A DNA stretch of 64,000 nucleotides, from assembly GCA_963812505.1 (NCBI GenBank), contig CAWEVM010000015.1:62001-126000 (forward strand). The letters run 5' to 3'. Below the pieces are notes generated by a model that worked only from the letters and a program-made list of their open reading frames with translations, was not told the DNA's origin and made no database searches. This document shows, piece after piece, positions 35,730 through 43,832 of the stretch; position 1 is the first letter of the stretch, and every line of letters begins with the position of its first letter. The DNA comes from JAMXLO01 sp963812505. GTDB taxonomy: Bacteria > Pseudomonadota > Alphaproteobacteria > Acetobacterales > Acetobacteraceae. The translations under genes were made by a program, and so were the position numbers.

Positions 35730-35903
35730 TCAGAGCTTGCCCCCGAGGACACCGAACAACGTCGAAACTTTTGATCCCAACGTAACGGCAGCGGCGGCAA
35801 CCGCGATCACAATGCCGGCGGCGATCACGCCGTATTCCATAGCGGTGACGCCCTTGCGGTCAACTTTTACGCGCTCCATGAGAGCGAAGACGTACGCGAA
35901 CAT
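35730..35903 (-). CDS. flp: Flp/Fap-type pilin
   Basis: A 57-aa type IVb pilin precursor. A short basic leader ends in RKG, then VTAMEYGVIAAGIVIAVAAA gives the processed N-terminus with the Glu at +5 and the hydrophobic pilin helix. Prepilin peptidase would cut after the glycine, and the Tad system would assemble it. No tad genes are in the window. ATG 35903 follows a GGGG at good distance. Orphan flp copies are common on islands. Confidence 0.85.
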   Translation of the reverse strand: MFAYVFALMERVKVDRKGVTAMEYGVIAAGIVIAVAAAAVTLGSKVSTLFGVLGGKL

Positions 35904-36256
35904 GCGCCGGACCCCTTCCATTCTGGATGTGCCGGCTCAGCCGGTCGCCCTTCCTGAACCATACGTAGCAACAGAATCGTTACAATTCCTCTTGCATAAA
36001 ATTGCGTGATATCAAAGAGGTGGCAGGCGTCGTAAATCCCTTGCGGGCAACACTACTAAAGAAAAAGCCCCGGCTCTCCAGGGCTGGGTACGTGTTCGAT
36101 GCGCTAGAAACATCCAGCACCGGGATAATACCGCAGTCGGCGGCCAGCGGTAGGCGTCCCCATGCTCCGTGGCAACGAGCGACGTAGTGGCCCGATGCGC
36201 GCGGCGTCGCGGGAAGCCAGGATGCGGGAGTTGCCGCAGGCAAAGGGAGACACTCG
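35904..36256. other. Intergenic region between the pilin and a small membrane-protein gene
   Basis: About 350 bases between divergent genes. It contains a small hairpin AGCCC...GGGCT near 36067-36086 and stretches less GC-rich than the rest, which should hold both promoters. No gene is supported. Confidence 0.35.
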
Positions 36257-36451
36257 ATGACTTGGAACAGGATAAATTGTCTGACCGCACCGTTTGGCAT
36301 CGGCCTCGTCGTCTACGGTATTTGTGGCCGGCTAGGTATGTCGAGCGTCGAGGCGACAGCGGCCGGGTTCCTGGTGGTGATGTCGTGCGCTTACATGCTG
36401 ATAATTATCCTGACCGCGATCGAGGGCGCTGGCCGCACCAAGTCCAACTAG
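36257..36451 (+). CDS. Small membrane protein
   Basis: A 64-aa protein with two hydrophobic segments (about residues 10-27 and 34-56: APFGIGLVVYGICG and AAGFLVVMSCAYMLIIILTA) and polar ends. AAAGGGAGA precedes the ATG at good distance. No family is recognised; it lies on the island and may be related to the neighbouring pilin or be a cryptic cargo gene. Confidence 0.5.
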   Translation: MTWNRINCLTAPFGIGLVVYGICGRLGMSSVEATAAGFLVVMSCAYMLIIILTAIEGAGRTKSN

Positions 36452-36530
36452 CCGCGTCAAAGAAAAGCCCCGCCAAACACGGCAGCGACTGGCGATCGAG
36501 CGGCAGGCGTGGGTCTGGGGAACGCACCCC

Positions 36531-36797
36531 CTATGCATGAGCCTGCATGTCATCCTTGATGTAACGTCCATTGGGGTCGCAACTGCTATCGTCCACCTGC
36601 TCGGCAGAGCCTGGAGCGATGTCGTCACAGCGTATGCTCTCCAGGTAGGCACGAGTGCCTTTGTGGCTCGACGTATATGTCTCTTTGCCCGGCACTAAGT
36701 TTGTGCGCGTGCCCGAATATATCGTGATCACGGCCTCTGCTCCTACGGCAGCGGGGTAAGCATAGTGGAAAGGTGGCTTTGCAAATAGCGCTTTCAA
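36531..36797 (-). CDS. Hypothetical protein (weak support)
   Basis: An 88-codon frame starting at TTG 36797. It has no signal peptide, one pair of cysteines, and segments VGAEAVITIYSGTRTN and SIRCDDIAPGSAEQVDDSSC. There is no good ribosome site and no recognisable family. It may be the end of a longer gene whose 5' part is missing. Composition is less GC-rich than the chromosome, as elsewhere in this part of the island. Confidence 0.3.
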   Translation of the reverse strand: MKALFAKPPFHYAYPAAVGAEAVITIYSGTRTNLVPGKETYTSSHKGTRAYLESIRCDDIAPGSAEQVDDSSCDPNGRYIKDDMQAHA

Positions 36798-37213
36798 ATG
36801 AGAAAGATTGGGCTTTAAGGAGTGCGAGGCCGATCAGGGGCGTCTCGCAATCCTGCGGATTTTCACCGCAGCGCGTCATGCCGCGCCGGGCTTCATTGCC
36901 ACATCTTTCTGGTCATTCGCCCCTCCTGTCAGGAGCCCGGCGACCTGTGGTTATTACCCCATGGGTTTTCCGGTGAGGCTCATGCGAAGCCTAAGCTTCA
37001 TCGCAAACCTCCTTTCATTTTTCGCCACAATGGCACCCTGAAAGGATAGGGAGCCGTAGGGGGATTACAAAAGTGCGTCACGACGCCCGCCTTGACGAAA
37101 CCGAGAGGCCGGGTTTCTGGACCCCAAAAATTTCAGAGCCGGATTGAACTAGGATGTCGACCCGCATCTCCCGCTAGAGTTGCTTTCATCGCCCACCTGC
37201 CGCCACCCTTGGT
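36798..37213. other. Region upstream of the recombinase remnant
   Basis: About 415 bases of mixed composition with short open frames only. A hairpin GAAACC...GGGTTTC occurs around 37099-37119. It should once have held the rest of the tyrosine recombinase gene, but I cannot recognise its catalytic Arg/Lys region here, so the 5' part has been deleted. Confidence 0.35.
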
Positions 37214-37432
37214 GTGCCCGACAGGCTAAGCGTGCATGGTCTGCGGAAACTGGCTGCTACAGCCCTCGCGGAAGCTGGGTGCAGCGTCCACGAGATAGCA
37301 GCCGTCACCGGTCATAAGACACTGGCGATGGTCGCGCTCCATACCGCCAGCGTTCAGCAGAAGACCCTTGCGGAAGCAGCCATAACTCGCCTGGAAACCG
37401 CAGTTGTCAACCGGCGGAAACCAGCTTCTTGA
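37214..37432 (+). pseudogene. Tyrosine recombinase/integrase, C-terminal fragment without the catalytic Tyr
   Basis: Seventy-two codons with HGLRKLAATALAEAGCSVHE and AAVTGHKTLAMVALHTASVQ, the box II region (HxxR...GH) of phage-type integrases. The nucleophile position, normally Tyr in the pattern MVxxYT, is His (MVALHT), one base away from a Tyr codon. The N-terminal three quarters are absent. Its stop lies inside the EamA 3'-end repeat, the position of an integrase that abuts its own attachment site. Confidence 0.85.
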
Positions 37433-37468
37433 CCCTTTGAAATTGCTTGATCTCGACCTCGCGGTGCC
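37404..37468 (+). repeat. Right island border repeat (within the EamA gene 3' end)
   Basis: Direct repeat of 26577-26641 (53/65, ungapped; last 23 bases identical). It comprises the last 20 codons of the intact EamA gene on the minus strand and the last codons of the recombinase fragment on the plus strand. It is the probable attachment site at the right border. Confidence 0.7.
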
Positions 37469-38354
37469 AGATGTACAGGCCGGATGCGATCAGTACCACC
37501 ACACCAGTCAGGCTCCACAGGTCCGGCCACTCACCCCAGATCGCGATCCCGAGCACGGTCGCGTAGATGATCGCGCCATACTCGAACGGCGCGACCAATG
37601 TCGTCTCCGCGGCGCGGTAGCCCTCCGTCATCAGCAACTGCGCAAACCCCGACAGCAGGCCGGCACTCACCAGGGTGGCAAGTTGCCAAGGGCTGGGCGT
37701 CACCCACTCGGTGAGACAGCCAACAGCCGCCAGCGCCGCGGTCCCCAGGCTGTACCACGAGACGATGGTCACATTGCGCTCGCCGGCATCGCCCATCTGG
37801 CGGATGTTGATCATCGACAGCGACCAGGTGAATACACCGGCCATGACGATAGCCACCGCGCCGAGCGGCATCGAATTGGCATCGACATGCCAGGGCCGCA
37901 GCATCACCATCACGCCGACCAGGCCGACCACCACGGCGGTGGCCCGACGTGGCCCCACGCGCTCGCCCAGCAGCGGTACCGACACGATGGTCAGGAACAG
38001 CGGCATGGCGAAGCCCAACGCCGTCACGGTGACCAACGGCAGCACGCCAAAGCCGTAGACCGACGTAACGGTGCCAATGAAGCCATAGACCGTTCGCATC
38101 ACGTGACCCACCGGCCGACGGGTTTTGAGCGCGGCCAGGCCGCCGCTGCGCACGATCATCGGCAGCATCGCCATGAAGCCGACGATGCTGCGGAACATGA
38201 CGATTTCGAGCACTGGGAAGTCCGCAGTCAATGCTTTGACCAATGCCGATCCCACGGTAAAGGTCGCCGATGCGCTGAGCACGTAAAGTATCGCATGCCG
38301 TCGCGCGGCACGCAGATCGGCGCCGGTGAGGCGCGCCGCCGCGGACGTTCCCAT
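37407..38354 (-). CDS. EamA/DMT superfamily transporter
   Basis: A 315-aa membrane protein with two EamA repeats and about ten hydrophobic helices. The N-terminal repeat begins ILYVLSASATFTVGSALVKA, and the second includes GVFTWSLSMINIRQMGD and TLVAPFEYGAIIYATVLGIA. DMT proteins export or exchange small metabolites such as amino acids, nucleosides or SAM. The substrate is not evident. Its last codons are part of the island border repeat. The gene follows the Pat-like gene by nine bases and may be cotranscribed. Confidence 0.9.
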   Translation of the reverse strand: MGTSAAARLTGADLRAARRHAILYVLSASATFTVGSALVKALTADFPVLEIVMFRSIVGFMAMLPMIVRSGGLAALKTRRPVGHVMRTVYGFIGTVTSVYGFGVLPLVTVTALGFAMPLFLTIVSVPLLGERVGPRRATAVVVGLVGVMVMLRPWHVDANSMPLGAVAIVMAGVFTWSLSMINIRQMGDAGERNVTIVSWYSLGTAALAAVGCLTEWVTPSPWQLATLVSAGLLSGFAQLLMTEGYRAAETTLVAPFEYGAIIYATVLGIAIWGEWPDLWSLTGVVVLIASGLYIWHREVEIKQFQRVKKLVSAG

Positions 38355-38363
38355 CCCGGAAGA

Positions 38364-40841
38364 CTACTCCAGAGACAGCCGCGCCTCCACCACATCCGGC
38401 TCATCCGGCATGCGTTTCACGCTGAATCCGAGATGACGTACGAAGGCCAGCATCGGTGCGTTGTCCGCCAGCACCTGACCGACGACCGCGGACAGACCGC
38501 GCCCGCGTGCCCAGTCGATCAGGCGCTGCATGAGATGGCCGGCGACGCCCTTGCCCTTCATGTCTCCCTGCACGATCACCGCGAACTCGCCCTGTCGCGC
38601 ATCCTCACACACCAACCTCGCCACACCGACCGTCTCGCCCGTGGTTTCGCGCAGCGCGATGAAGGCCATTTCGCGGTCGTAGTCGATCTGGGTGAGCCGT
38701 GCCATCTGCTCGGGCGACAGCTCACGCATCGCGGAGAAGAAGCGATAGCGAATGTCCTGTGGCGACAGACGACTGAAGAAGGCGCCGTGCCCATCAGCGT
38801 CCTCGGGCCTGATCGGCCGAACGATCAGTCGCTCGCCATCCGGCGTGATCCAGTGCTCCACCAACTCGACCGGATACGGAGTGATCGCGAGCCCGCCGCC
38901 ATCGTCACCCGCCTCGCGCAGCCGGAGCCAGGCATCCGCGGCGACGACACCATCCGTGTCGACGATCAGCGGATTCAGGTCCAGTTCGGCGATCTCCGGG
39001 AAATCGACGATCAGCTGGCTGACCCGCACCAATGCCTCGGCGACAGCGGGCTCGTTCGCCGGCGGATTGTCGCGGAACCGCGCGAGCGTCGACGCGGCAC
39101 GCGTGCGTCCGATCAGGCCATGCGCCAGCGCCAGATTGAGCGGCGGCAGATCGGCCGACGCATCGCCCGCGATATCGGCCGTGGTTCCGCCCTGTCCGAA
39201 GCTGATGATCGGCCCGAATGTGGCGTCGTCATCAACCCGGATCCGAAGCTGACGCCAGCGAACCGCCTGGCGCTGCACCAGCAGCGAGAGGCCCCGCGCG
39301 GCAATCCGCTCCGCTGCCGCCGTGACCTCGGTCGCATCGTGCAGATCGAGCGCCAGACCACCGGAGGCTCGGGCGTCGGGGCGCACGCTCTGGCGGAGCT
39401 TCACCACAGCAGGGTAGCCCAGCAGCAATGCCGCCGCGGCCGCATCGTCCGGGGACGCGACGGCGCGGCTCGGCACGACCGGAATGCCATAGGCGCACAG
39501 TACCGCCAACGCCTCGTCCTGCATCGTGGCGAGACGGCCGGCGCGGCGCATCGACGCGAACACTTCCCGCACCGCGTCGCGATCCGGCGCCACGGTCAGC
39601 ACGGTGCTGTGCGGCAACTCGCGCGCTGCGGCGCGATTCCGGCGGTCCTGAACGAGGTGCAGAAAGCCGCGCACCGCATGCTCGGGTGTGGCGAACACCG
39701 CCATGCCTGCCGCGGCCAGGCGGCTCCGCGACGCCGCTCCGGTGGTCTCGCCCATGGCGCAGACCAGGAGAGGCACCTTCATCTTGTCGCGACACTCAGC
39801 AAGCGCGTCGATCGCCGGCTCATCAAGGGCACCAGATGGCGCATGGACCACCAACACGCCGCCCACGCCTTGAGTGCTGGTGGCGGTCGCCAGCGTCGCC
39901 AGGCGCCCGGAATCTCCCGGCTCCACGTGAACGATGTCGGACGCAAGCCGGAGCCCATTGCGCAGCACCGCATCTGCGGCCATCCGACCGGCGGTGATCG
40001 CGTTGGTGATGATGCTCAGCGCCTCGCTGCGGACCGGCCGGGCGCGAGCGAGGATTTCAGCGGCTGCCAGCAGGTCCTCGAGATTGGTGACACACAGTAC
40101 GCCCGCCCTGCGCAGCGCTGCCTCGAAGGCACGTTCGGTGCCGCCGCCAGGGTCCTCTATCGAACTGCCCGACTGGATCGCGACCACCGGCCGCAGCCGC
40201 GACGCCGCGCGCGCCGCAGAGAGAAACGCCCGGCGATTCCGCAACTGCCTGATATCGAGCAGGATCGCGCCCGTCCCGGGGTCGCGCGACAGCCAGTCCA
40301 GCACCAGGCCGAAGCCAATGTCTGCACGTCCGCCGATGCCGACGATATGGCTGAAGCCCACGCCATTCGGCCCTGCCCAGTCCAGCACGGTGCGGCACAA
40401 CGACGCCGATTGCGAAACCAGCCCGATCCGGCCGGCGGGCGGCACGAGATGTGCCCGCGAGGCATTCAACCCGATGGCTGGTACAACGATGCCGAACGAG
40501 CCTGGTCCCAGCACACGCACGCCGCCGCGGATCTCCGGATCGGACAGGCCGCCCGCATCGCAGACAACGACGGCAGCAAACGTGCCTTTGGCGGCCAGCG
40601 CCTGGAACAGTTGCTGCGTCGGCGGGAAGGCGATGACGGCGAGATCGGACGCTGAAGGCAGCGCCTCGATGTCTTCCACAGTATCCGCCTGCTGCAGCGT
40701 GCCCTTGAAGTCGCACGAGCGGAGGTTGGCCATCACCTGCGCGCCTGTCTGCCAACCTGCACCGATCACGGTGATCGAGGCCGGACGGAACAGGCAGGAG
40801 GGACTGAAACGCCCGACGGGCTTGTTGCGCAGCAGATGCAT
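38364..40841 (-). CDS. Pat-like protein: acyl-CoA synthetase (ADP-forming) domains with GNAT acetyltransferase
   Basis: An 825-aa multidomain protein: CoA-binding Rossmann domain (about 15-115), succinyl-CoA ligase-like domains (about 130-440, with the position of the phospho-histidine in acyl-CoA synthetases read as GVGFSHIVGIGGRADIGF), an ATP-grasp domain (about 450-650) and a C-terminal GNAT domain (about 665-825) with IVQGDMKGKGVAGHLMQRLI, the acetyl-CoA loop. This layout is that of protein lysine acetyltransferase Pat/YfiQ, which acetylates acetyl-CoA synthetase and other enzymes. ATG 40841 is chosen because the longer frame overlaps the divergent esterase leader; the ribosome site is weak. 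Confidence 0.88.
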   Translation of the reverse strand: MHLLRNKPVGRFSPSCLFRPASITVIGAGWQTGAQVMANLRSCDFKGTLQQADTVEDIEALPSASDLAVIAFPPTQQLFQALAAKGTFAAVVVCDAGGLSDPEIRGGVRVLGPGSFGIVVPAIGLNASRAHLVPPAGRIGLVSQSASLCRTVLDWAGPNGVGFSHIVGIGGRADIGFGLVLDWLSRDPGTGAILLDIRQLRNRRAFLSAARAASRLRPVVAIQSGSSIEDPGGGTERAFEAALRRAGVLCVTNLEDLLAAAEILARARPVRSEALSIITNAITAGRMAADAVLRNGLRLASDIVHVEPGDSGRLATLATATSTQGVGGVLVVHAPSGALDEPAIDALAECRDKMKVPLLVCAMGETTGAASRSRLAAAGMAVFATPEHAVRGFLHLVQDRRNRAAARELPHSTVLTVAPDRDAVREVFASMRRAGRLATMQDEALAVLCAYGIPVVPSRAVASPDDAAAAALLLGYPAVVKLRQSVRPDARASGGLALDLHDATEVTAAAERIAARGLSLLVQRQAVRWRQLRIRVDDDATFGPIISFGQGGTTADIAGDASADLPPLNLALAHGLIGRTRAASTLARFRDNPPANEPAVAEALVRVSQLIVDFPEIAELDLNPLIVDTDGVVAADAWLRLREAGDDGGGLAITPYPVELVEHWITPDGERLIVRPIRPEDADGHGAFFSRLSPQDIRYRFFSAMRELSPEQMARLTQIDYDREMAFIALRETTGETVGVARLVCEDARQGEFAVIVQGDMKGKGVAGHLMQRLIDWARGRGLSAVVGQVLADNAPMLAFVRHLGFSVKRMPDEPDVVEARLSLE

Positions 40842-40944
40842 GATGACAGCACAATAAGGTGGCGTGCGGGGACAGTATCTACCACGCATTGCCAAGACGT
40901 TGCCCGCTTGGTTGCATGGTGGCCGGGATGACAGGAGACAAGAC

Positions 40945-41895
40945 ATGAGCGACCGGTCGCGCTGGGATCCGGAGATGCGCGCCTACCAGGCCGAGGCCGA
41001 GGCGATTGCCGCGAAGTTCCCGCCGGTGAAGCTGGAAATCCCGTTGGAGCCGCATCGCGCGGTGAACGATGCGATCAGCCTCGCGCGTGGCGCTCGCGGT
41101 CCGGAGTTGGCCGAGACGACGGAGCGCTGGGTGGCGGCGCGCGGCCGGCGCATCTACTGCCGCGTGCATCGTCCGCGCACTGATAGCCCGCTGCCCGTCG
41201 TGGTGTATTTCCACGGTGGCGGTTGGGTCTGGGGCTCAGTCGATACCCACGATTCGGCAGCGCGGTCGCTTGCCGCAGCGGGTGACGTCGCCGTCGTCAG
41301 CGTGGACTATGCGCTGTCACCGGAAGCGAAATTCCCGCAGGCACTGGAGGAATGCGCTGCCGTGGTGCGGCACGTCGCGCGCGACGGTGCAGACTGGGGA
41401 CTCGATCCGACACGCATCCTGCTCGCCGGCAATTCGGCAGGCGGCAATCTAGCGCTGGCGACCGCGCTGCTGCTGCGCGACAGCGGCGGTCCGCAGCTTG
41501 CGGGCATCGTCACCGCCTACCCGGTCTGCGACAGCCGCTTCGACACGCCGAGCTATCAGGAGTTCGCCACCGGCCACGTGCTGACGCGCGAGAAGATGGC
41601 ATTCTACTGGAGCGTCTACGTGCCGCACGAGGCGGATCGCGCGCATCCGCTCGCAGCACCCTTACGCGCCGACCTGACCGGCCTGCCGCCGGTGCTGATC
41701 CAACTGGCCGAACTCGATGTGCTGCGCTCGGAAGGCGAGGCGCTCGCGGCGAGGCTGCGGGAAGCCGCGGTGCCGGTGGAGCTCGAAATCTATCAGGGCG
41801 TATTGCACGGTTTCCTGCGTGCCACCGACGGCGTGCAGAAGGCGCGGGACGCGGTGGCGAAGGCGGGAGCATGGCTACGCCACGTCGCGCATTAG
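40945..41895 (+). CDS. Alpha/beta hydrolase, hormone-sensitive-lipase family esterase
   Basis: A 316-aa esterase. VVYFHGGGWVWGSVDTHD contains the HGGG oxyanion motif, ILLAGNSAGGNLALA the nucleophile elbow GNSAG, and the later LAELDVLRSEGEA and LHGFLRAT supply Asp and His of the triad. Such enzymes hydrolyse short-chain esters. CAGGAGA precedes ATG 40945. It is divergent from the Pat-like gene. Nothing in the surroundings fixes its substrate. Confidence 0.9.
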   Translation: MSDRSRWDPEMRAYQAEAEAIAAKFPPVKLEIPLEPHRAVNDAISLARGARGPELAETTERWVAARGRRIYCRVHRPRTDSPLPVVVYFHGGGWVWGSVDTHDSAARSLAAAGDVAVVSVDYALSPEAKFPQALEECAAVVRHVARDGADWGLDPTRILLAGNSAGGNLALATALLLRDSGGPQLAGIVTAYPVCDSRFDTPSYQEFATGHVLTREKMAFYWSVYVPHEADRAHPLAAPLRADLTGLPPVLIQLAELDVLRSEGEALAARLREAAVPVELEIYQGVLHGFLRATDGVQKARDAVAKAGAWLRHVAH

Positions 41896-41951
41896 CGCTG
41901 GCTTAAGACGATCTCCGTATTGTCGAGTGGCAGCCACATAGGCCCACGCGA

Positions 41952-43817
41952 ATGCGGAATGGTGCGCTCGAGCCGGCATCGCTCCAGCGCATGCTCTACG
42001 ACACGCTGGAGCAATCGGACGACCTCGTCGTGGTTTTGGAACAGAGTGGTCCAGACCACGAGAACCTTGTGGTCGCTACCGCCAACGACGCCTTCTGTCG
42101 CGCGATCGGGCGGAGTCATGATGAACTGACCGGCCAAACCTTCGCCTCGTTCGCCGCCGAGGGGACGCGCGACAGCTGGACCGAAATCATGCGAGCTGTC
42201 CAAGAACACCGCTCGATCCGCTCCGAGATCCTGTGCAGCAGGCAATCCGGCGCGCCGTTCTGGCTCGGACTGCACCTGATGCCTGTGAAGGGGTCCTTAC
42301 CGCCGTGCTTTGTCCTGCTCGGGCGCGACATTAGCGAGACGCTGCATGCGCGTCAGCAGCAGACCGCGATCCAGGGGCTGCTCGCCAAGGTGTTCCTGTG
42401 CGTCAAGGCGCCAGTTGCAATTGTCTCCGACGCCGGGCTGATCCACATGACCAATCCGGCGATGGACGATCTGCTTGGCTATGCGGCAGGCGACCTGGTC
42501 GGCAAACGGGCAGTCGATGTCAATGCGCCCAGCTTCCGTCCGGCGGCGATCGCGGCAGTTCAGAGTCAGGAGGAAGACCGAAAGGGTTATACGTTGGCCA
42601 CCCGGGTTCTGCGCGCCGACGGCAGCGAGATACCAGTCGAGGTGACCTCCACCACAATGCAGCGTGACGACCTTCGACACTTTCGCATCATTACCGTGCT
42701 GCACCGCCTCGACACGCCGCCAGCGACAGTCCACGTCGCTGGCAAGATCAGACTGATTGGCTTGGATGAGGTGAAGGAGGCGCTCGGACCGCGCTGGGCT
42801 ACGGTGGCAGCGCGTGCGATGTCCAGCGCCGAGCACGTCATCCGCCGCCGCTGCGGATCGCACGATACCTGGTCGCGCACCGCCGACGGCGGCTTTCTCA
42901 TCTGCTTCGCCACCGCAACCGAGGACGAGGCTGCGTTCCGCGCCTCTGCCATGGCGCGCGAGATCCGTACCCGCCTGATCGGCGAAGGCGAGACAGAGGC
43001 GACAGCGACCGTATCAGCGATTGCCGCGGCAGTAGACGTGCCGCAAGTTCCTGGCCGTTCCCCGGACATGCTCGCTGCGGTGATCGCAGAACGGCTCAAC
43101 AGCCGGCTTGCCCAGATCGAGCTGCGTGCCCGCGACACCTTGCGTCGCGCGGTGGATTCAACGAGCTGCCGATTGGAACCGGTACGCGATCGGCGTAGCC
43201 GCAGCATCACGGCGCATTTCGCGCGTCTGCCGCTCGAACAAGAGCAGCGGATCCTCTCCGCCTATTCGACGCTGCCGATGAACGAACGGCAGAACTTCGA
43301 TTTCGATCGTCTGGTACTCGGCGTCGCAGCGAACCAGGCGATCAGCGATATCGCCGCGGGTGGCGGGTTGCTGGTCCTGGTGAACGTCGACTTCGAGGTG
43401 TTCCTCGATAGGCGCCGCACGGAGCGCTATGTCGCAGCGTGCCAGGCGCTCGACAGTCGGTTGAGGGAGCGGCTCATCCTCGTGCTGTCCGGTCTGCCGA
43501 AAGGTGTCCCCAAGAGCCGCGTCCTGGATTGTGTCATGCGGTTGCGCCCGTTCTGTCGCGGCATGGGCTTCCAGTCCGACAGCATGGAGGCCCCGATGGT
43601 TGAGTTCTCGCTGCTTGCCGCGGCGATCGTCGTGCTTCAGGACAGGGATGCATCGGTCGACACGGCGAAACTGGCCAAGGCGGTTGACGGACTGCACGCC
43701 TACCAGGCGCGCGTCCTGGTCCGGCACGTCACCTCCTGGGCGGCAGCGAAGCCGCTGGCTCAACTCGGCGTCGATCTGGTCTCAGTCGTCCAGGACGAGA
43801 GAGACGCCCCGAACTGA
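41952..43817 (+). CDS. PAS-domain protein with degenerate GGDEF/EAL-like C-terminus
   Basis: A 621-aa signalling protein. PAS 1 spans about 15-130 (LEQSDDLVVVLEQ, FWLGLHLMPVKG as in blue-light/LOV-like PAC motifs but without the LOV cysteine NCRFLQ). PAS 2 spans about 145-255 (APVAIVSDAGLIHMTNPAMDDLLGY). A middle region with RTADGGFLICFATATEDEAA resembles a GGDEF fold without the GGDEF motif. The C-terminus (about 420-610) resembles an EAL domain but lacks the E-x-L signature, so c-di-GMP turnover is unlikely and a scaffold or sensing role more so. Confidence 0.7.
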   Translation: MRNGALEPASLQRMLYDTLEQSDDLVVVLEQSGPDHENLVVATANDAFCRAIGRSHDELTGQTFASFAAEGTRDSWTEIMRAVQEHRSIRSEILCSRQSGAPFWLGLHLMPVKGSLPPCFVLLGRDISETLHARQQQTAIQGLLAKVFLCVKAPVAIVSDAGLIHMTNPAMDDLLGYAAGDLVGKRAVDVNAPSFRPAAIAAVQSQEEDRKGYTLATRVLRADGSEIPVEVTSTTMQRDDLRHFRIITVLHRLDTPPATVHVAGKIRLIGLDEVKEALGPRWATVAARAMSSAEHVIRRRCGSHDTWSRTADGGFLICFATATEDEAAFRASAMAREIRTRLIGEGETEATATVSAIAAAVDVPQVPGRSPDMLAAVIAERLNSRLAQIELRARDTLRRAVDSTSCRLEPVRDRRSRSITAHFARLPLEQEQRILSAYSTLPMNERQNFDFDRLVLGVAANQAISDIAAGGGLLVLVNVDFEVFLDRRRTERYVAACQALDSRLRERLILVLSGLPKGVPKSRVLDCVMRLRPFCRGMGFQSDSMEAPMVEFSLLAAAIVVLQDRDASVDTAKLAKAVDGLHAYQARVLVRHVTSWAAAKPLAQLGVDLVSVVQDERDAPN

Positions 43818-43832
43818 GCCAAAGGCCTCTCG

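Larger units (their letters stand above)
26577..37468. mobile_element. Mobile island bounded by EamA 3'-end repeats
   Basis: About 10.9 kb between two direct repeats, containing nested IS66, serine-recombinase, IS3 and IS30 elements, a Flp pilin gene, small hypothetical genes and, at the right border, the C-terminal end of a tyrosine recombinase. Sequence at 35.9-37.2 kb is visibly less GC-rich than the flanks. The remainder of 26642-26861 has no gene. Borders are inferred from the repeats; an integrative element later overrun by insertion sequences is the likeliest history. Confidence 0.6.

Noticed and set aside
37404..40655. A 1,083-codon open frame on the + strand
   Set aside because: It is antisense to the EamA and Pat-like genes, both clearly real. 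GC-rich codon use keeps the opposite frame open; the translation is low-complexity and rich in His, Arg and Gln without any domain.
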